Under the pieces are notes generated by a model. That model was not told where the DNA came from and made no database searches. It saw only the letters and a list, made by a program, of their open reading frames with translations. Shown here piece after piece: positions 8,340-16,400 of a DNA stretch of 33,769 bases. Position 1 is the first letter of the stretch; each line of letters opens with the position of its first letter. The stretch spans positions 1-33,769 of the forward strand of contig NZ_MUNP01000031.1 in NCBI RefSeq assembly GCF_002001105.1, written 5' to 3'. Position numbers and translations under genes: made by a program. The stretch is from Rhodanobacter sp. C06 (GTDB taxonomy: Bacteria > Pseudomonadota > Gammaproteobacteria > Xanthomonadales > Rhodanobacteraceae).

Positions 8340-8591
8340 ATGCGCCCCACCGTCATCGACCACCGCCGGCACGACCGCCTGCTCGCCATCGCCCTGCTGT
8401 GGCTGGCCATCGGCACGGCGCTGCTCGTCACCACCCTGGTGCCGGCGCATACCGCGCTGCTGGGCTGGGCGCCGCTGGTGTGGCTGCTGCTGGCGCCGCT
8501 GGCGCTGCTGCTGATCCTCGAACCGGGCCTGCCGCGGCAATGGCTTGCATGGCGGCATGCGCGGCGCGTGCACGCGACGCGCCGTCACTGA
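8340..8591 (+). CDS. Small two-helix inner-membrane protein, function unknown
   Basis: The frame encodes 83 residues with two hydrophobic helices, at about 14-33 ([20 protein letters not shown]) and 41-61 ([20 protein letters not shown]). It ends in a basic tail rich in Arg and His. The ATG at 8340 is preferred over an in-frame ATG at 8307, because GAGGAA lies seven bases before it. No family is recognised. It stands alone between a REP-like repeat and the convergent ATP-grasp ligase gene. Confidence 0.65.
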   Translation: MRPTVIDHRRHDRLLAIALLWLAIGTALLVTTLVPAHTALLGWAPLVWLLLAPLALLLILEPGLPRQWLAWRHARRVHATRRH

Positions 8592-8668
8592 ATTCCATCT
8601 GGCAGTGGAACGGCCCGCCGCCGGGATGCCGCGGGCCAGGGAGTGCATCGCGCGAGGGAGCGCGCCCG

Positions 8669-8702
8669 GTGCCGGGTGCCGCAGGGATGCGGCATCCGGC
8701 AC
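8669..8702. terminator. Strong hairpin between convergent genes, possible terminator
   Basis: Fourteen-base arms (8669-8682, GTGCCGGGTGCCGC, and 8689-8702) pair with a single G-T wobble around a 6-base loop. It lies 23 bp past the ATP-grasp ligase stop codon on the minus strand and 77 bp past the small membrane gene on the plus strand. Neither side has a run of U residues, so it is not a classical rho-independent terminator. Confidence 0.4.
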
Positions 8703-8725
8703 GATCTCATCCCGTTGCCGACAGG

Positions 8726-10240
8726 TCAGTTGCCGGCGTGCTCGCGCTGGGACATCCGCGTGCCGATGCCCTGCCGCTTGCGTTCCATCCGGCGCAGGAA
8801 TTCGCGCATCACGCGCAGGTACAACTCCTCGCCGAGATGGACGTCCTCCACGCCGGCATCGATCGACGGGTTGTCGTTGACCTCGATCACCACCGGCTTG
8901 TCGCCGACCTGCTTGAGGTCCACGCCGTAGAAGCCGTCGCCGACCGCACTGGTGGCCTTCAGCGCCAGCTTCACCACTTCGGCCGGCGCGTCGTCCACCG
9001 CGATCGTCTTGAACCCGCCGGATTTCGCCGTGCCCTTGGCGCCGTGGTTGTAGATCTGCCAATGGCCGCGCGACATGTAGTACTTGCACGCATACAGCGG
9101 CACGCGGTTGAGCACGCCGATGCGCCAGTCGAATTCGGTATAGACGTATTCTTGCGCCAGCAGCAGCGCGCTGTGCTGGAACAGTTCACCGCTCGCCCTG
9201 CCCAGCGCCTCCTCGTTCTCCACCTTCACCACGCCGCGCGAGAACGAGCCGTCGGGGATCTTCAGCACCAGCGGGTAACCAAGCCGGGCCGCGACTTCCT
9301 TCATGCCCTTGCCGTCGTCGCGGTAGAGGATCTCGGTGCGCGGCACGGCGAGCTTGCGCGAAACCATCAGGTCGTTGAGGAAGATCTTGTTCGTGCAGCG
9401 CAGGATCGACGCCGGGTCGTCGATCACCACCATGCCTTCCTTCTCCGCGCGATGCGCGAAGCGGTAGGTGTGGTTGTCGCTGGCGGTGGTCTCGCGGATG
9501 AACAGGCCGTCGTATTCGGCGAGGCGCTGGTAGTCGTTCTTGCCGATGGTGTCGACCTCGATGCCGAGCTCCTTGCCGGCGGCGACGAACTGCTTCAGCG
9601 CCTTCCTGTTCGACGGCGGCATCTGTTCGTTGGGGTCGACCAGCATCGCGAGGTCGTAGCGGTACAGCTTGCGCGCGCGCGGCTTGCGCCAGAGCTTGCG
9701 CGAAAAGCGGTCCAGCTCCTCGGCGAACGCGTCTTCCTGGGCATCGTCCAGCGTGTGCAGGCCCACCGGCTTGATCGAACTGACCTGCCACACGCGGTCG
9801 CGCTCGAACTCGATGCGCAGCAGCGGGCAGGGGAAGGATTCGAACACCTGCCGCGAGAGATCCTGCAGCGCGGAATAGGCGGTCTCGCCGAAGTAGACCA
9901 GGATGCCGAAATCGGTGGTGTCGCGGCCGCCGGCGGGCAGGAAGTGGGTGAGATTGGTGTTGAGATCCTCGATGTCCACGCCGTACAGCGAGCGTCGGCC
10001 CAGGTCGTTGATGGTGCGCACCGAGGGCATCACCTTGTGCCCGCGCGCCTCGGCCAGCAGCGACACGTAGTAGCCGGTGCCCAGGTACTTGTAGCTGCGG
10101 CACAGGTTGATGACGTGGGTGCGCTCGTCGTCGCTGCCCGCCGGCTCGCGCAGGTAGTCCGCTGCGCTGACCACGTCCACGGACGGGTAGTAGGAACCCC
10201 AGTCGGAGGCTTTCTCGACCACGATGACCAGACGGGCCAT
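8726..10240 (-). CDS. RimK-like ATP-grasp ligase with RLAN-type N-terminal domain
   Basis: The 504-residue protein has an N-terminal alpha/beta region ('[19 protein letters not shown]', residues 1 to ~200) that I identify with the RLAN domain. It is followed by a RimK-type ATP-grasp domain. In the latter, '[13 protein letters not shown]' carries the nucleotide-binding Lys327, and 'VIEVNDNPS' carries the metal-binding Glu453, Asn455 and Asn457. Proteins of this architecture are predicted amino-acid or peptide ligases that use ATP to form an amide via an acyl phosphate. The substrate is unknown. The start at 10240 gives the family N-terminus. A GNAT gene diverges from it across 233 bp, an association also known for the family. 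It should not be named rimK: E. coli RimK is about 300 residues and lacks the N-terminal half. Confidence 0.87.
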   Translation of the reverse strand: MARLVIVVEKASDWGSYYPSVDVVSAADYLREPAGSDDERTHVINLCRSYKYLGTGYYVSLLAEARGHKVMPSVRTINDLGRRSLYGVDIEDLNTNLTHFLPAGGRDTTDFGILVYFGETAYSALQDLSRQVFESFPCPLLRIEFERDRVWQVSSIKPVGLHTLDDAQEDAFAEELDRFSRKLWRKPRARKLYRYDLAMLVDPNEQMPPSNRKALKQFVAAGKELGIEVDTIGKNDYQRLAEYDGLFIRETTASDNHTYRFAHRAEKEGMVVIDDPASILRCTNKIFLNDLMVSRKLAVPRTEILYRDDGKGMKEVAARLGYPLVLKIPDGSFSRGVVKVENEEALGRASGELFQHSALLLAQEYVYTEFDWRIGVLNRVPLYACKYYMSRGHWQIYNHGAKGTAKSGGFKTIAVDDAPAEVVKLALKATSAVGDGFYGVDLKQVGDKPVVIEVNDNPSIDAGVEDVHLGEELYLRVMREFLRRMERKRQGIGTRMSQREHAGN

Positions 10241-10271
10241 GTCACCACTCAGGCTTGCGATTGCGGGGAAG

Positions 10272-10289
10272 CGCCCTGCGCGCAGGGCG
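10272..10289. promoter_or_regulatory. Perfect 18-bp palindrome ahead of the ATP-grasp ligase
   Basis: CGCCCTGCGCGCAGGGCG is a perfect inverted repeat without a spacer. It ends 32 bp upstream of the ligase start codon, in the intergenic region shared with the GNAT gene. Its symmetry suits either a dimeric repressor site or a leader hairpin. In this GC-rich DNA chance palindromes are more frequent, so the call is tentative. Confidence 0.35.
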
Positions 10290-10379
10290 GCGAAGTCGCG
10301 AGCGCGCAGTGTCGCACAGCAAGACCGCGCCACAAGGCGTGGCACTGAACCTTTTCTGAGCGTCCGCCCGGCATCGCGA

Positions 10380-10408
10380 TTGCCGCACCGCCGACCCGGC
10401 ACTACAGT
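10380..10408 (+). promoter_or_regulatory. Candidate sigma-70 promoter for the GNAT gene
   Basis: TTGCCG at 10380-10385 and TACAGT at 10403-10408 are separated by exactly 17 bp. Each hexamer matches four of six consensus bases. Transcription would begin near 10415, giving a leader of about 60 bases before the GNAT start codon at 10474. Confidence 0.35.
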
Positions 10409-10473
10409 CCGCCCCGGCCGACGGACTTGCTGCGCGGCCGGCCGCATCCGCCGTCACCCGAGGCCGTGATCCA

Positions 10474-10938
10474 ATGACGCCAGCCGCCGCCGTGCGCATC
10501 CGCTCCGCCGAACTCTCCGACCTCGACGACCTGGTGACGCTGGAGGAGCACAGCTTCGACAGCGACCGGCTGAGCCGCGCGCAATTCCGCCGCCACCTCG
10601 ACAGCGACAGCGCCAAGGTGCTGGTGGCCAGCACCGGCCCGCACCGCTTCCTCGGCACGGCCGTGGTGTTCTTCCGCAAGCGCAGCGGCGTGGCGCGGTT
10701 GTACTCGATCGCCACCCACCACGCCGCGCGCGGCCAGGGCGTGGGTTCGGCCCTTCTCGCCGCCGCCGAGCAACTCGCCCGCCGCCGCCGCTGCCGCTCC
10801 CTGCGCCTGGAAGTGCGCGCCGACAACCATGGCGCGGCGCGCCTGTACGAGCGCCTCGGCTACCGCCGACTGGCTGCGCTGGAGAGCTACTACGAGGACG
10901 GCGGGGACGGTTGGCGCTACGAGAAGCTGCTGGGGTGA
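10474..10938 (+). CDS. GNAT-family N-acetyltransferase (RimI-like)
   Basis: The 154-residue protein covers one GNAT domain. It begins with 'VRIRSAELSDLDDLVTLEE', reaches the acetyl-CoA pyrophosphate loop 'ARGQGVGSAL' at ~86-95, and then 'LEVRADNHGAARLYERLGYR', the helix and strand typical of RimI-type enzymes. It would transfer an acetyl group to an amine, perhaps a protein or peptide N-terminus. The acceptor is unknown. It diverges from the RLAN ATP-grasp ligase. In related genomes a GNAT protein, sometimes fused to a C39-like peptidase domain, accompanies that ligase. No peptidase domain is present here. GAGG ahead of the ATG at 10474 serves as ribosome site. Confidence 0.85.
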   Translation: MTPAAAVRIRSAELSDLDDLVTLEEHSFDSDRLSRAQFRRHLDSDSAKVLVASTGPHRFLGTAVVFFRKRSGVARLYSIATHHAARGQGVGSALLAAAEQLARRRRCRSLRLEVRADNHGAARLYERLGYRRLAALESYYEDGGDGWRYEKLLG

Positions 10939-11062
10939 GGCCAGTCCGCGGCTCGCGGGCGAGAGGCCAGCACCGGCGACGCGCCAATTGACGGTTGTGC
11001 CGGGCTGCCTGAACATCCGTCGCCATCCCGGGAAAGCGGGCCTGCCAGCAAGCGCCGTGTCC

Positions 11063-11293
11063 ATGCACTTTCTCGAGCACCTGCGACACAACTGGCCCCT
11101 GGCGGCCGCCGCGGCGATCCTGCTTGCGCTGCTGGTCTACGCGCTGGCCAGCGGCAACCTGCCCACGAACCAGGGGCGCATCGCGCGGACGGTCGAACCG
11201 CTGCGCTATTGGCGGTGGGTCCGTCGCCTCGCGGCGCTGCTCGTGGTGGCGGTCGCGGTGTTGCTGGGTTCGTACTGGTTGACGCCGCTGTGA
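11063..11293 (+). CDS. Small two-helix membrane protein, function unknown
   Basis: This encodes 76 residues with hydrophobic helices at ~11-28 (PLAAAAAILLALLVYALA) and ~53-70 (LAALLVVAVAVLLGSYWL), joined by a basic loop. The frame is open upstream to 10829, but that part overlaps the acetyltransferase in another frame. The ATG at 11063 starts just before the first helix. No clear ribosome site is visible, which lowers confidence in the start. No family is recognised. It lies 124 bp after the GNAT gene and converges with an exported-protein gene. Confidence 0.55.
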   Translation: MHFLEHLRHNWPLAAAAAILLALLVYALASGNLPTNQGRIARTVEPLRYWRWVRRLAALLVVAVAVLLGSYWLTPL

Positions 11294-11302
11294 GGCGATG
11301 CC

Positions 11303-11812
11303 TCACGGTTCCCGTGTTTCCCGCCCCGTCGCCATCGGCGTCCAGTGCACCTGGTCGAGCGAGTATTCCTGCCGGTAGTCGATGCGGTCACGGCCGTGGA
11401 AGACGTTGACCACCCGCGCGTATACCGTCTTGCCGTGGTCGCTGAATTGCCACGGGAAGGTCCAGCGGTCGCCGTCGATCGTCAGCGTGCCGTCGCCGCC
11501 CGCGCTGCCGTCGGCGGGGATCGGGTGGGTGACATAGCTGCCCTTGGCCGCGTCGTACACGAACACCACCAGCGCCTTGGACTGGCCGTCCACGATCTGC
11601 TCGCAGGCGTAGAACATGCGGCCGCGCCAGCAGTCGTTGTGCAGCGTGCCGGTTTCCTTGCCGGCCTTGCTGTAGGGCGTGGCGTAGTGTTCGGCCTGCG
11701 TGTGCCAGGTGCCGGCGTAGACCGTGATGCGGTCCAGCCCGTCGCTGGCCGCCTGCGCGGCGGCGCTGACGAACAGCAGGCTGGCGCAGCACCAGGGTGA
11801 AAGGTTTCGCAT
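11303..11812 (-). CDS. Exported protein of unknown function (DUF1579-like)
   Basis: The 169-residue protein has a signal peptide, with cleavage likely after AQA at residue 21. The mature part contains 'YAGTWHTQAEHYATPYSKAG', 'HNDCWRGRMFYACEQIVDG' and 'ALVVFVYDAAKGSYVTHPI'. This alternation of beta strands resembles lipocalin-like DUF1579 proteins, which are described as small beta barrels. Two cysteines in the mature part (near 60 and 69) could form a periplasmic disulfide. GGAGA precedes the ATG at 11812. Another exported-protein gene lies 78 bp upstream on the same strand, so the two may form a unit. Confidence 0.7.
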   Translation of the reverse strand: MRNLSPWCCASLLFVSAAAQAASDGLDRITVYAGTWHTQAEHYATPYSKAGKETGTLHNDCWRGRMFYACEQIVDGQSKALVVFVYDAAKGSYVTHPIPADGSAGGDGTLTIDGDRWTFPWQFSDHGKTVYARVVNVFHGRDRIDYRQEYSLDQVHWTPMATGRETREP

Positions 11813-11890
11813 CGCTTGGTCTCCCCGTCGATCCGGCCTCGCCGCGTCGGCGGCAAGGCCGGGTTGCGATTCACGCGCGCGCCGCGGCCG

Positions 11891-12169
11891 TCACTTGCGG
11901 TCGTGGTTCGCCGCTTCCGCCGCCGCCTTGAGTTCGCGGTTGGCCTGGTCGAGCAGATCCTTCGCCTTCGCCGCGTGACCATCCATGTCCCATTCGTTCG
12001 CCTGCTGCGCGGCGACGATGCGGTGGTAGGCCTGGTCGGTGAGCCGCTGCGCAGCGGCGATGTTCGGATGACGATGGCCGCTGACATCGCGTACCGGCTG
12101 CGCGGCGAAAGCGGCGGCAGCGACCAGCGCCAGCATGGCGGCCGAAACAACCCCTGTGAGCTTCTTCAT
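11891..12169 (-). CDS. Small exported helical protein of unknown function
   Basis: The 92-residue precursor has a clear signal peptide (MKKLTGVVSAAMLALVAAAAFA) with cleavage near residue 22. The mature part is about 70 residues and mostly helical: 'HPNIAAAQRLTDQAYHRIVA', then 'HAAKAKDLLDQANRELKAAA'. The two similar helices may form a hairpin or a short coiled coil. I have seen this type in Xanthomonadales and Burkholderiales annotated only as hypothetical. A strong GGGGAGA ribosome site stands seven bases before the start. It is probably co-transcribed with the exported protein 78 bp downstream. Confidence 0.75.
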   Translation of the reverse strand: MKKLTGVVSAAMLALVAAAAFAAQPVRDVSGHRHPNIAAAQRLTDQAYHRIVAAQQANEWDMDGHAAKAKDLLDQANRELKAAAEAANHDRK

Positions 12170-12338
12170 GTGCGTCTCCCCGGTGATGTGGATGCCACGG
12201 GAGGCGCATGGCTACGCCCTCGTGGCGACGCGAATCTAGCGCGGCCGCGGTTCAAGTTCCTGCGTCGATTTCATCCGGCACACGGACGGCGGACGGCCGC
12301 GCGTCTATCATCCGCCGTCCCCACCGGAGTCCATCGCC

Positions 12339-12917
12339 ATGGCCGATGTCGTTGTGTTCCATCATGCCCAGGGCCTCACGCCGGGCATTCTCGCGTTCGC
12401 CGAGGAACTGCGCGCAGCCGGGCACCGGGTCGCCACGCCGGACCTGTATGCCGGCGCATGCCTCGACACGCTGCCGGACGGCATCGCGCATGCGGAGCGT
12501 CTTGGCTTCGACACGCTCATCGCGCGTGGCGTCGAGGCGGCCGCGTCGCTGCCGGCCACGGCGGTCTATCTCGGCTTCTCGCTGGGCGTGCTGCCCGCGC
12601 AAAAGCTCGCGCAGACGCGCGACGGCGCGAGGGGCGCGATCCTGCTGCACGCCTGCGTGCCGCCGACCGAGTTCGGCCCCTGGCCGGCGGGGTTGCCGCT
12701 GCAGATCCACGTGATGGAACAGGATGCGCTGGGCGACGTGGAGGTGGCGCGCGAGGTCGCCGACATGGTGGACACGGCGGAGCTGTTCCTCTACCCCGGC
12801 GCGCGGCATCTGTTCAGCGATCGCAGCCTGACCGAACACGATCCGACAGCCGCAGCCCTGCTCGGCGAGCGGGTGCTGGCGTTCCTGCGGCGGATCGATG
12901 GCGATTCCGCCGCTTAA
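12339..12917 (+). CDS. Dienelactone-hydrolase-family alpha/beta hydrolase
   Basis: The 192-residue protein has the dienelactone hydrolase fold order: 'VVVFHHAQGLTPGI', nucleophile elbow GFSLG with Ser81, acid candidate Asp129 in 'EQDALGD', and His157 in 'YPGARHLFSD'. In true dienelactone hydrolases the nucleophile is Cys. The Ser here points to a general esterase or hydrolase, and the substrate cannot be told. The start at 12339 has CGGAG about 9 bases ahead. Its TAA stop (12915-12917) overlaps the stop codon of the convergent membrane-protein gene by two bases. Confidence 0.82.
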   Translation: MADVVVFHHAQGLTPGILAFAEELRAAGHRVATPDLYAGACLDTLPDGIAHAERLGFDTLIARGVEAAASLPATAVYLGFSLGVLPAQKLAQTRDGARGAILLHACVPPTEFGPWPAGLPLQIHVMEQDALGDVEVAREVADMVDTAELFLYPGARHLFSDRSLTEHDPTAAALLGERVLAFLRRIDGDSAA

Positions 12918-13603
12918 CCGCCCAGCGGCGAGCTGATGCGCTGCCGGGTGGCCGCGTCCGGCCGCGCCACCAACGCGCCATCGCGGGCGAGGCTCACGCT
13001 GTAGTGGCCGCCGTCGACCAGCGGCAGGAAGGCGCCGCTGCCGTAGACCGCATCCACCATCGGCAGCGCGCGCGGGTATTGCCGGCGCAGGTCGAGCAGG
13101 TCGAAGCCGTCGGCGGAACCGAGGCCGACCACGGTGCGCGGCGCGCTCGCCTCCTGCGCGGGATCGTCGTAGCGGCCGTCGATGCGGTCGAGCCGGTACA
13201 GCGGCGGCAGGCCGGCGAGCACGGCCGGCAGTTTCCACTTCAGCACCACCGCCTCGACGCGCCAGTCGTCGCCCGCCAGTTCGAGCCGGCGCGTGCTGCC
13301 GTCGGGCCAGGCGAGCGTGACGGCCCAGCGCTGAGGCGAGAGGATGTGCGCGTCGATGTCGACCACCGGCGCCTCCTCGCCCAGCAGGCGATAGCCGCGC
13401 AGCGCCCAGCAGCCCGTGCCGAGCAGCACCGCCAGCGCGAAACACGCCACGCACAGCAGCCCGTGCCAGCACGCCGCCAGCCGCGCGCCCGCGTCGAGGC
13501 GCCGACGCAGCGTCACCAGCTGCAGCAGGCACAGCAGCAGCAGGATCGCCGCCAGCACCAGCAGCACGGTGGCGGGCAGGCGCAGCAGTTCGATCGGGTT
13601 CAT
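12914..13603 (-). CDS. Hypothetical protein with two N-terminal membrane helices
   Basis: The 229-residue protein has two hydrophobic helices, ~8-30 (RLPATVLLVLAAILLLLCLL) and ~45-66 (CWHGLLCVACFALAVLLGTG). A soluble domain of about 160 residues follows and probably faces the periplasm. That domain reads as beta-rich ('RWAVTLAWPDGSTRRLELAG', 'HYSVSLARDGALV'). I recognise no catalytic motif. The frame is open upstream to 14023, but that part lies antisense to lptM and dapF. The ATG at 13603 immediately precedes the first helix. It converges on the dienelactone-hydrolase gene, with overlapping stop codons, and diverges from lptM. Confidence 0.75.
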   Translation of the reverse strand: MNPIELLRLPATVLLVLAAILLLLCLLQLVTLRRRLDAGARLAACWHGLLCVACFALAVLLGTGCWALRGYRLLGEEAPVVDIDAHILSPQRWAVTLAWPDGSTRRLELAGDDWRVEAVVLKWKLPAVLAGLPPLYRLDRIDGRYDDPAQEASAPRTVVGLGSADGFDLLDLRRQYPRALPMVDAVYGSGAFLPLVDGGHYSVSLARDGALVARPDAATRQRISSPLGG

Positions 13604-13729
13604 CGGGGTTTCCGGGGCGGGGGCGTGCGCATGATAAGCCGCGCGGATGCGCTCGCTATACTGCGGACGTTCCCGGCGACCGCGGTCGCCGCGTGCGTCT
13701 TCCCACCCGTTTCCCTCTGGTGTCCGATC

Positions 13730-13915
13730 ATGCGCCGTCCGCTGCTGCTGCCGCTCTGCCTCGCCGCCGCCCTGCTTGCCGGCTGCGGCAACAAGGGTCC
13801 GTTGTACATGCCGAACAACCCGCATCCGCCGGTCCACGTGCCGCCGCAGCCCACGCCCGCGCAATCGGCGCCGGCCCCGGCGAGCAGCGGCGCCGCGCCC
13901 GCCACCACGCGCTGA
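13730..13915 (+). CDS. lptM: LptM-type lipoprotein (LPS translocon maturation chaperone, YifL family)
   Basis: The gene encodes a 61-residue lipoprotein precursor. The lipobox LLAGC places the lipidated Cys at 19, and the mature protein begins 'CGNKGPLYMP', the signature of the LptM/YifL family, followed by a Pro/Ala-rich tail. In E. coli LptM is an outer-membrane lipoprotein that helps LptD adopt its correct disulfides. The frame extends upstream, but the ATG at 13730 gives a proper signal peptide of 18 residues. It is 8 bp upstream of dapF, which is the same order as in E. coli (yifL-dapF-yigA-xerC), so the four genes form an operon. Confidence 0.88.
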   Translation: MRRPLLLPLCLAAALLAGCGNKGPLYMPNNPHPPVHVPPQPTPAQSAPAPASSGAAPATTR

Positions 13916-13923
13916 GCGCAGCG

Positions 13924-14754
13924 ATGCTGCGCTTCTCCAAGATGCACGGCCTGGGCAACGACTTCGTCGTGCTCGATTGCCGCAGCGCGCCGTTCGCGCT
14001 GGACGTGGCGCGCATCCGCGCACTGGCCGACCGTCGCACCGGCGTCGGCTTCGACCAGCTGCTCAGCGTGGAGCCGGCGCGCGATCCCGCCTGCGCGTAC
14101 TACTACGGCATCTGGAACACCGACGGCTCGCCCTCGGGCCAATGCGGCAACGGCGTCCGCTGCGTGGCGGCGTGGCTGCATCGCGCCGGCGCGCTGGCGC
14201 TGGGCGACGCGGTGCGACTGGAGAGCCCGTCCGGCCCGGTGACGGTGCGCCTGCTCGCCACGCACGAAGTCACCGTGGACATGGGCGAGCCGGCGTTCGT
14301 GCCGGCGCGCATCCCGTTCGCGGCGGCGGCCGAGGCGGATCGCTACGCTATCGAGGTCGACGGCGCCACGCTGGAGATCGGTGCGGTGTCGATGGGCAAT
14401 CCGCACGCGGTGGTGATGACGCACACGCTGGCGGCGGACGCACCGGCGCGGCTGGGCCCGGCGCTCAGCACGCATGCACGCTTTGCCGAGGGGGCGAATG
14501 CCGGCTTCGTCGAGCGCCTCGACCGCGACCACCTAAAGCTGCGCGTGCACGAGCGCGGCGCGGGCTGGACCCAGGCCTGCGGCACCGGCGCCTGCGCCGC
14601 GATGGCAGTGCTGCGCCGGCGCGGCGAGGTGGACGAAAGCGTTCGGGTGGCGCTGCCCGGCGGCGTGCTGCGCATCGATTGGCGCGGCCCCGGCCACACG
14701 CTGTGGATGACCGGCCCGGCCGCATTCGTGTTCGAAGGCGAATGGCTGGATTGA
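13924..14754 (+). CDS. dapF: Diaminopimelate epimerase
   Basis: The enzyme interconverts LL- and meso-diaminopimelate for lysine and peptidoglycan synthesis, without cofactor, using two cysteines. Both are present: Cys74 in 'GQCGNGVRC' and Cys219 in 'QACGTGACAA'. The N-terminus 'LRFSKMHGLGNDFVVLD' is the family signature, and 276 residues is the usual length. The frame is open upstream through lptM; the ATG at 13924 is fixed by the conserved start. It lies between lptM and a DUF484 gene in a conserved operon. Confidence 0.97.
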   Translation: MLRFSKMHGLGNDFVVLDCRSAPFALDVARIRALADRRTGVGFDQLLSVEPARDPACAYYYGIWNTDGSPSGQCGNGVRCVAAWLHRAGALALGDAVRLESPSGPVTVRLLATHEVTVDMGEPAFVPARIPFAAAAEADRYAIEVDGATLEIGAVSMGNPHAVVMTHTLAADAPARLGPALSTHARFAEGANAGFVERLDRDHLKLRVHERGAGWTQACGTGACAAMAVLRRRGEVDESVRVALPGGVLRIDWRGPGHTLWMTGPAAFVFEGEWLD

Positions 14755-14809
14755 TCCCCGCGCGCGTCCATCGCACACTCGGGGCATGACCGGCCCGAGG
14801 AAAACGCGC

Positions 14810-15496
14810 ATGAACGTCCCGCTGTCCGACGACGCCACCGAGGCCGGCGCTGTCGCGGCCTACCTGAAACAGCACCCCGCCTTCCTCAGCGACTACCCCG
14901 AGCTGGCCGCCCAGCTCACCTTGCCGCGCGAGCAGGGCGCGGTGGCCTCGCTGGCCACCTACCAGCTGCAGCAGCTGCGCGAGAAGAACGCGGAGCTGGA
15001 GCGCCGCCTCGCCGAGCTCACCGCGATCGCCGCCGACAACGAGCGGCTGATGGAACGCGTGCACGCGCTGACCGTGGCGCTGCTGCGCGCGAACACGCTG
15101 GAAGTGACCACGCGCACCGTGATGGCGCGGCTCAGCGAGGATTTCCACACCGAGCAGGTGCGCCTGCTGCTGTTCGGCAACAACCCCGACCTGCCGCGCT
15201 CGGACTGGTTGCGCCAGGTGGGCGGCGGCGCCGCCGAGCTGCCCGAGCTGGCCGAGCTGCTGCAGCGGCACGAGCCCGTCTCCGGCCGGATGTCGGCCGA
15301 CAAGCTGGCGCAGCTGTTCGGCGACGAGGCTGCCGCGATCCGCTCGGCGGCGCTGATGCCGCTGGGCGAGGCCGGCATCCTCGCGATCGGCAGCCAGGAC
15401 CCGGACCGCTTCCAGCCCGGCATGGGCACGCTGTTCCTGAAGATGATCGCCGCCACCGTCACCGCCGCGCTGGCACGGGCACACGACCTGACGTGA
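14810..15496 (+). CDS. DUF484 family protein (YigA-like)
   Basis: The 228-residue protein begins with 'VAAYLKQHPAFLSDYPELAAQL', the DUF484 signature. A coiled coil spans about residues 45-80 ('LQQLREKNAELERRLAEL'), and a GAF-like domain follows. No function is established for the family; its constant place between dapF and xerC suggests a cell-envelope or chromosome-related role, but this is only inference. The ATG at 14810 is chosen over the in-frame ATG at 14786 because GAGGAA lies about seven bases before it. The xerC start follows its stop codon after 4 bp, so translation is probably coupled. Confidence 0.88.
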   Translation: MNVPLSDDATEAGAVAAYLKQHPAFLSDYPELAAQLTLPREQGAVASLATYQLQQLREKNAELERRLAELTAIAADNERLMERVHALTVALLRANTLEVTTRTVMARLSEDFHTEQVRLLLFGNNPDLPRSDWLRQVGGGAAELPELAELLQRHEPVSGRMSADKLAQLFGDEAAAIRSAALMPLGEAGILAIGSQDPDRFQPGMGTLFLKMIAATVTAALARAHDLT

Positions 15497-15500
15497 GCCC

Positions 15501-16391
15501 GTGAGCACGCCCGCGCAGCAGGTCGAGGCCTGGCTGGCCCGCCTCGCCGGCGAGCGGCAGGCCTCGCCGCATACCGTGGACGGCTACCGCCGCGATCTCG
15601 CCAAGCTCACCGCCTGGATGGAGGCGCAAGGGGTCGACGAATTCGCCGCGCTGGAACCGAACCGCCTGCGCCAGTTCGTCGCCAGCCAGCATCGCGCGGG
15701 ACTGGCGCCGAAGAGCCTGCAGCGCCTGCTGTCCTCCTGCCGCAGCCTGTTCCGCCAGCTCAGCCGCGAAGGCGCGCTGGCACACGACCCGCTGGCCGGC
15801 GTGCGCGGTCCCAAGGTGCAGCGCAAATTGCCGGTGGTGCTGGACGTGGACGAGGCCGCCAGCCTGGTGCAAGCGGGCGGCGACGGCGCGCTGGGCGTGC
15901 GCGACCGCGCGATGCTGGAGCTGTTCTATTCCTCCGGCCTGCGCCTGTCCGAGCTGGTCGGCCTGCGCTGGGGCGACCTCGACCTCGACGGCGGCGAAGT
16001 GCGCGTGCTGGGCAAGGGCCGCAAGACGCGCATCGTACCGGTGGGCCGCCACGCCGTGGCCGCGCTGCGCTCACTGGGTGCGGCCGAAGACGGCACCGCG
16101 GAAGCGCCGGTGTTCCGCGGTCGCGGCGGCGCGACCATCAGCCCGCGCACCGTGCAGGCGCGGCTGCAGAAACTCGCGCTGATGCACGGTTTCGCCAAGC
16201 ACGTGCATCCGCACCTGCTGCGCCACACCTTCGCCAGCCACATGCTGGAATCCTCCGGCGACCTGCGCGCGGTGCAGGAACTGCTCGGCCACGCCGACAT
16301 CGCCACCACCCAGATCTACACGCACCTGGATTTCCAGCACCTGGCGAAGGTGTACGACGCGGCGCATCCGCGAGCGAAGCACAAGCGCTGA
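15501..16391 (+). CDS. xerC: Site-specific tyrosine recombinase XerC
   Basis: XerC acts with XerD at dif to resolve chromosome dimers at the division septum. All six catalytic residues are present in the 296-residue protein: Arg148, Lys172, His238, Arg241, His264 and the nucleophile Tyr273, nearly the E. coli XerC numbering. The N-terminal SAM-like core-binding domain spans ~4-90. It starts with GTG at 15501, 4 bp after the DUF484 gene, as in the conserved dapF operon. XerD would be expected elsewhere; gene order and residue positions favour XerC here. Confidence 0.95.
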   Translation: MSTPAQQVEAWLARLAGERQASPHTVDGYRRDLAKLTAWMEAQGVDEFAALEPNRLRQFVASQHRAGLAPKSLQRLLSSCRSLFRQLSREGALAHDPLAGVRGPKVQRKLPVVLDVDEAASLVQAGGDGALGVRDRAMLELFYSSGLRLSELVGLRWGDLDLDGGEVRVLGKGRKTRIVPVGRHAVAALRSLGAAEDGTAEAPVFRGRGGATISPRTVQARLQKLALMHGFAKHVHPHLLRHTFASHMLESSGDLRAVQELLGHADIATTQIYTHLDFQHLAKVYDAAHPRAKHKR

Positions 16392-16400
16392 ACTGTCGCC

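Noticed and set aside
8399-10348. A 649-residue open frame on the plus strand
   Set aside because: It overlaps the RLAN ATP-grasp ligase on the opposite strand, whose motifs are intact. The frame begins inside the small membrane gene and has a shadow-like composition.
11018-11052. CCATCCCGGGAAAGCGGGCC as another copy of the CGTCATTCCCGC repeat class
   Set aside because: Only one half is present and several bases differ. It may be a decayed remnant but cannot be supported.
11816-13729. The long upstream extension of the frame that ends with lptM
   Set aside because: It runs across three genes on both strands. Only the last 61 residues have a lipoprotein signal and the family sequence.
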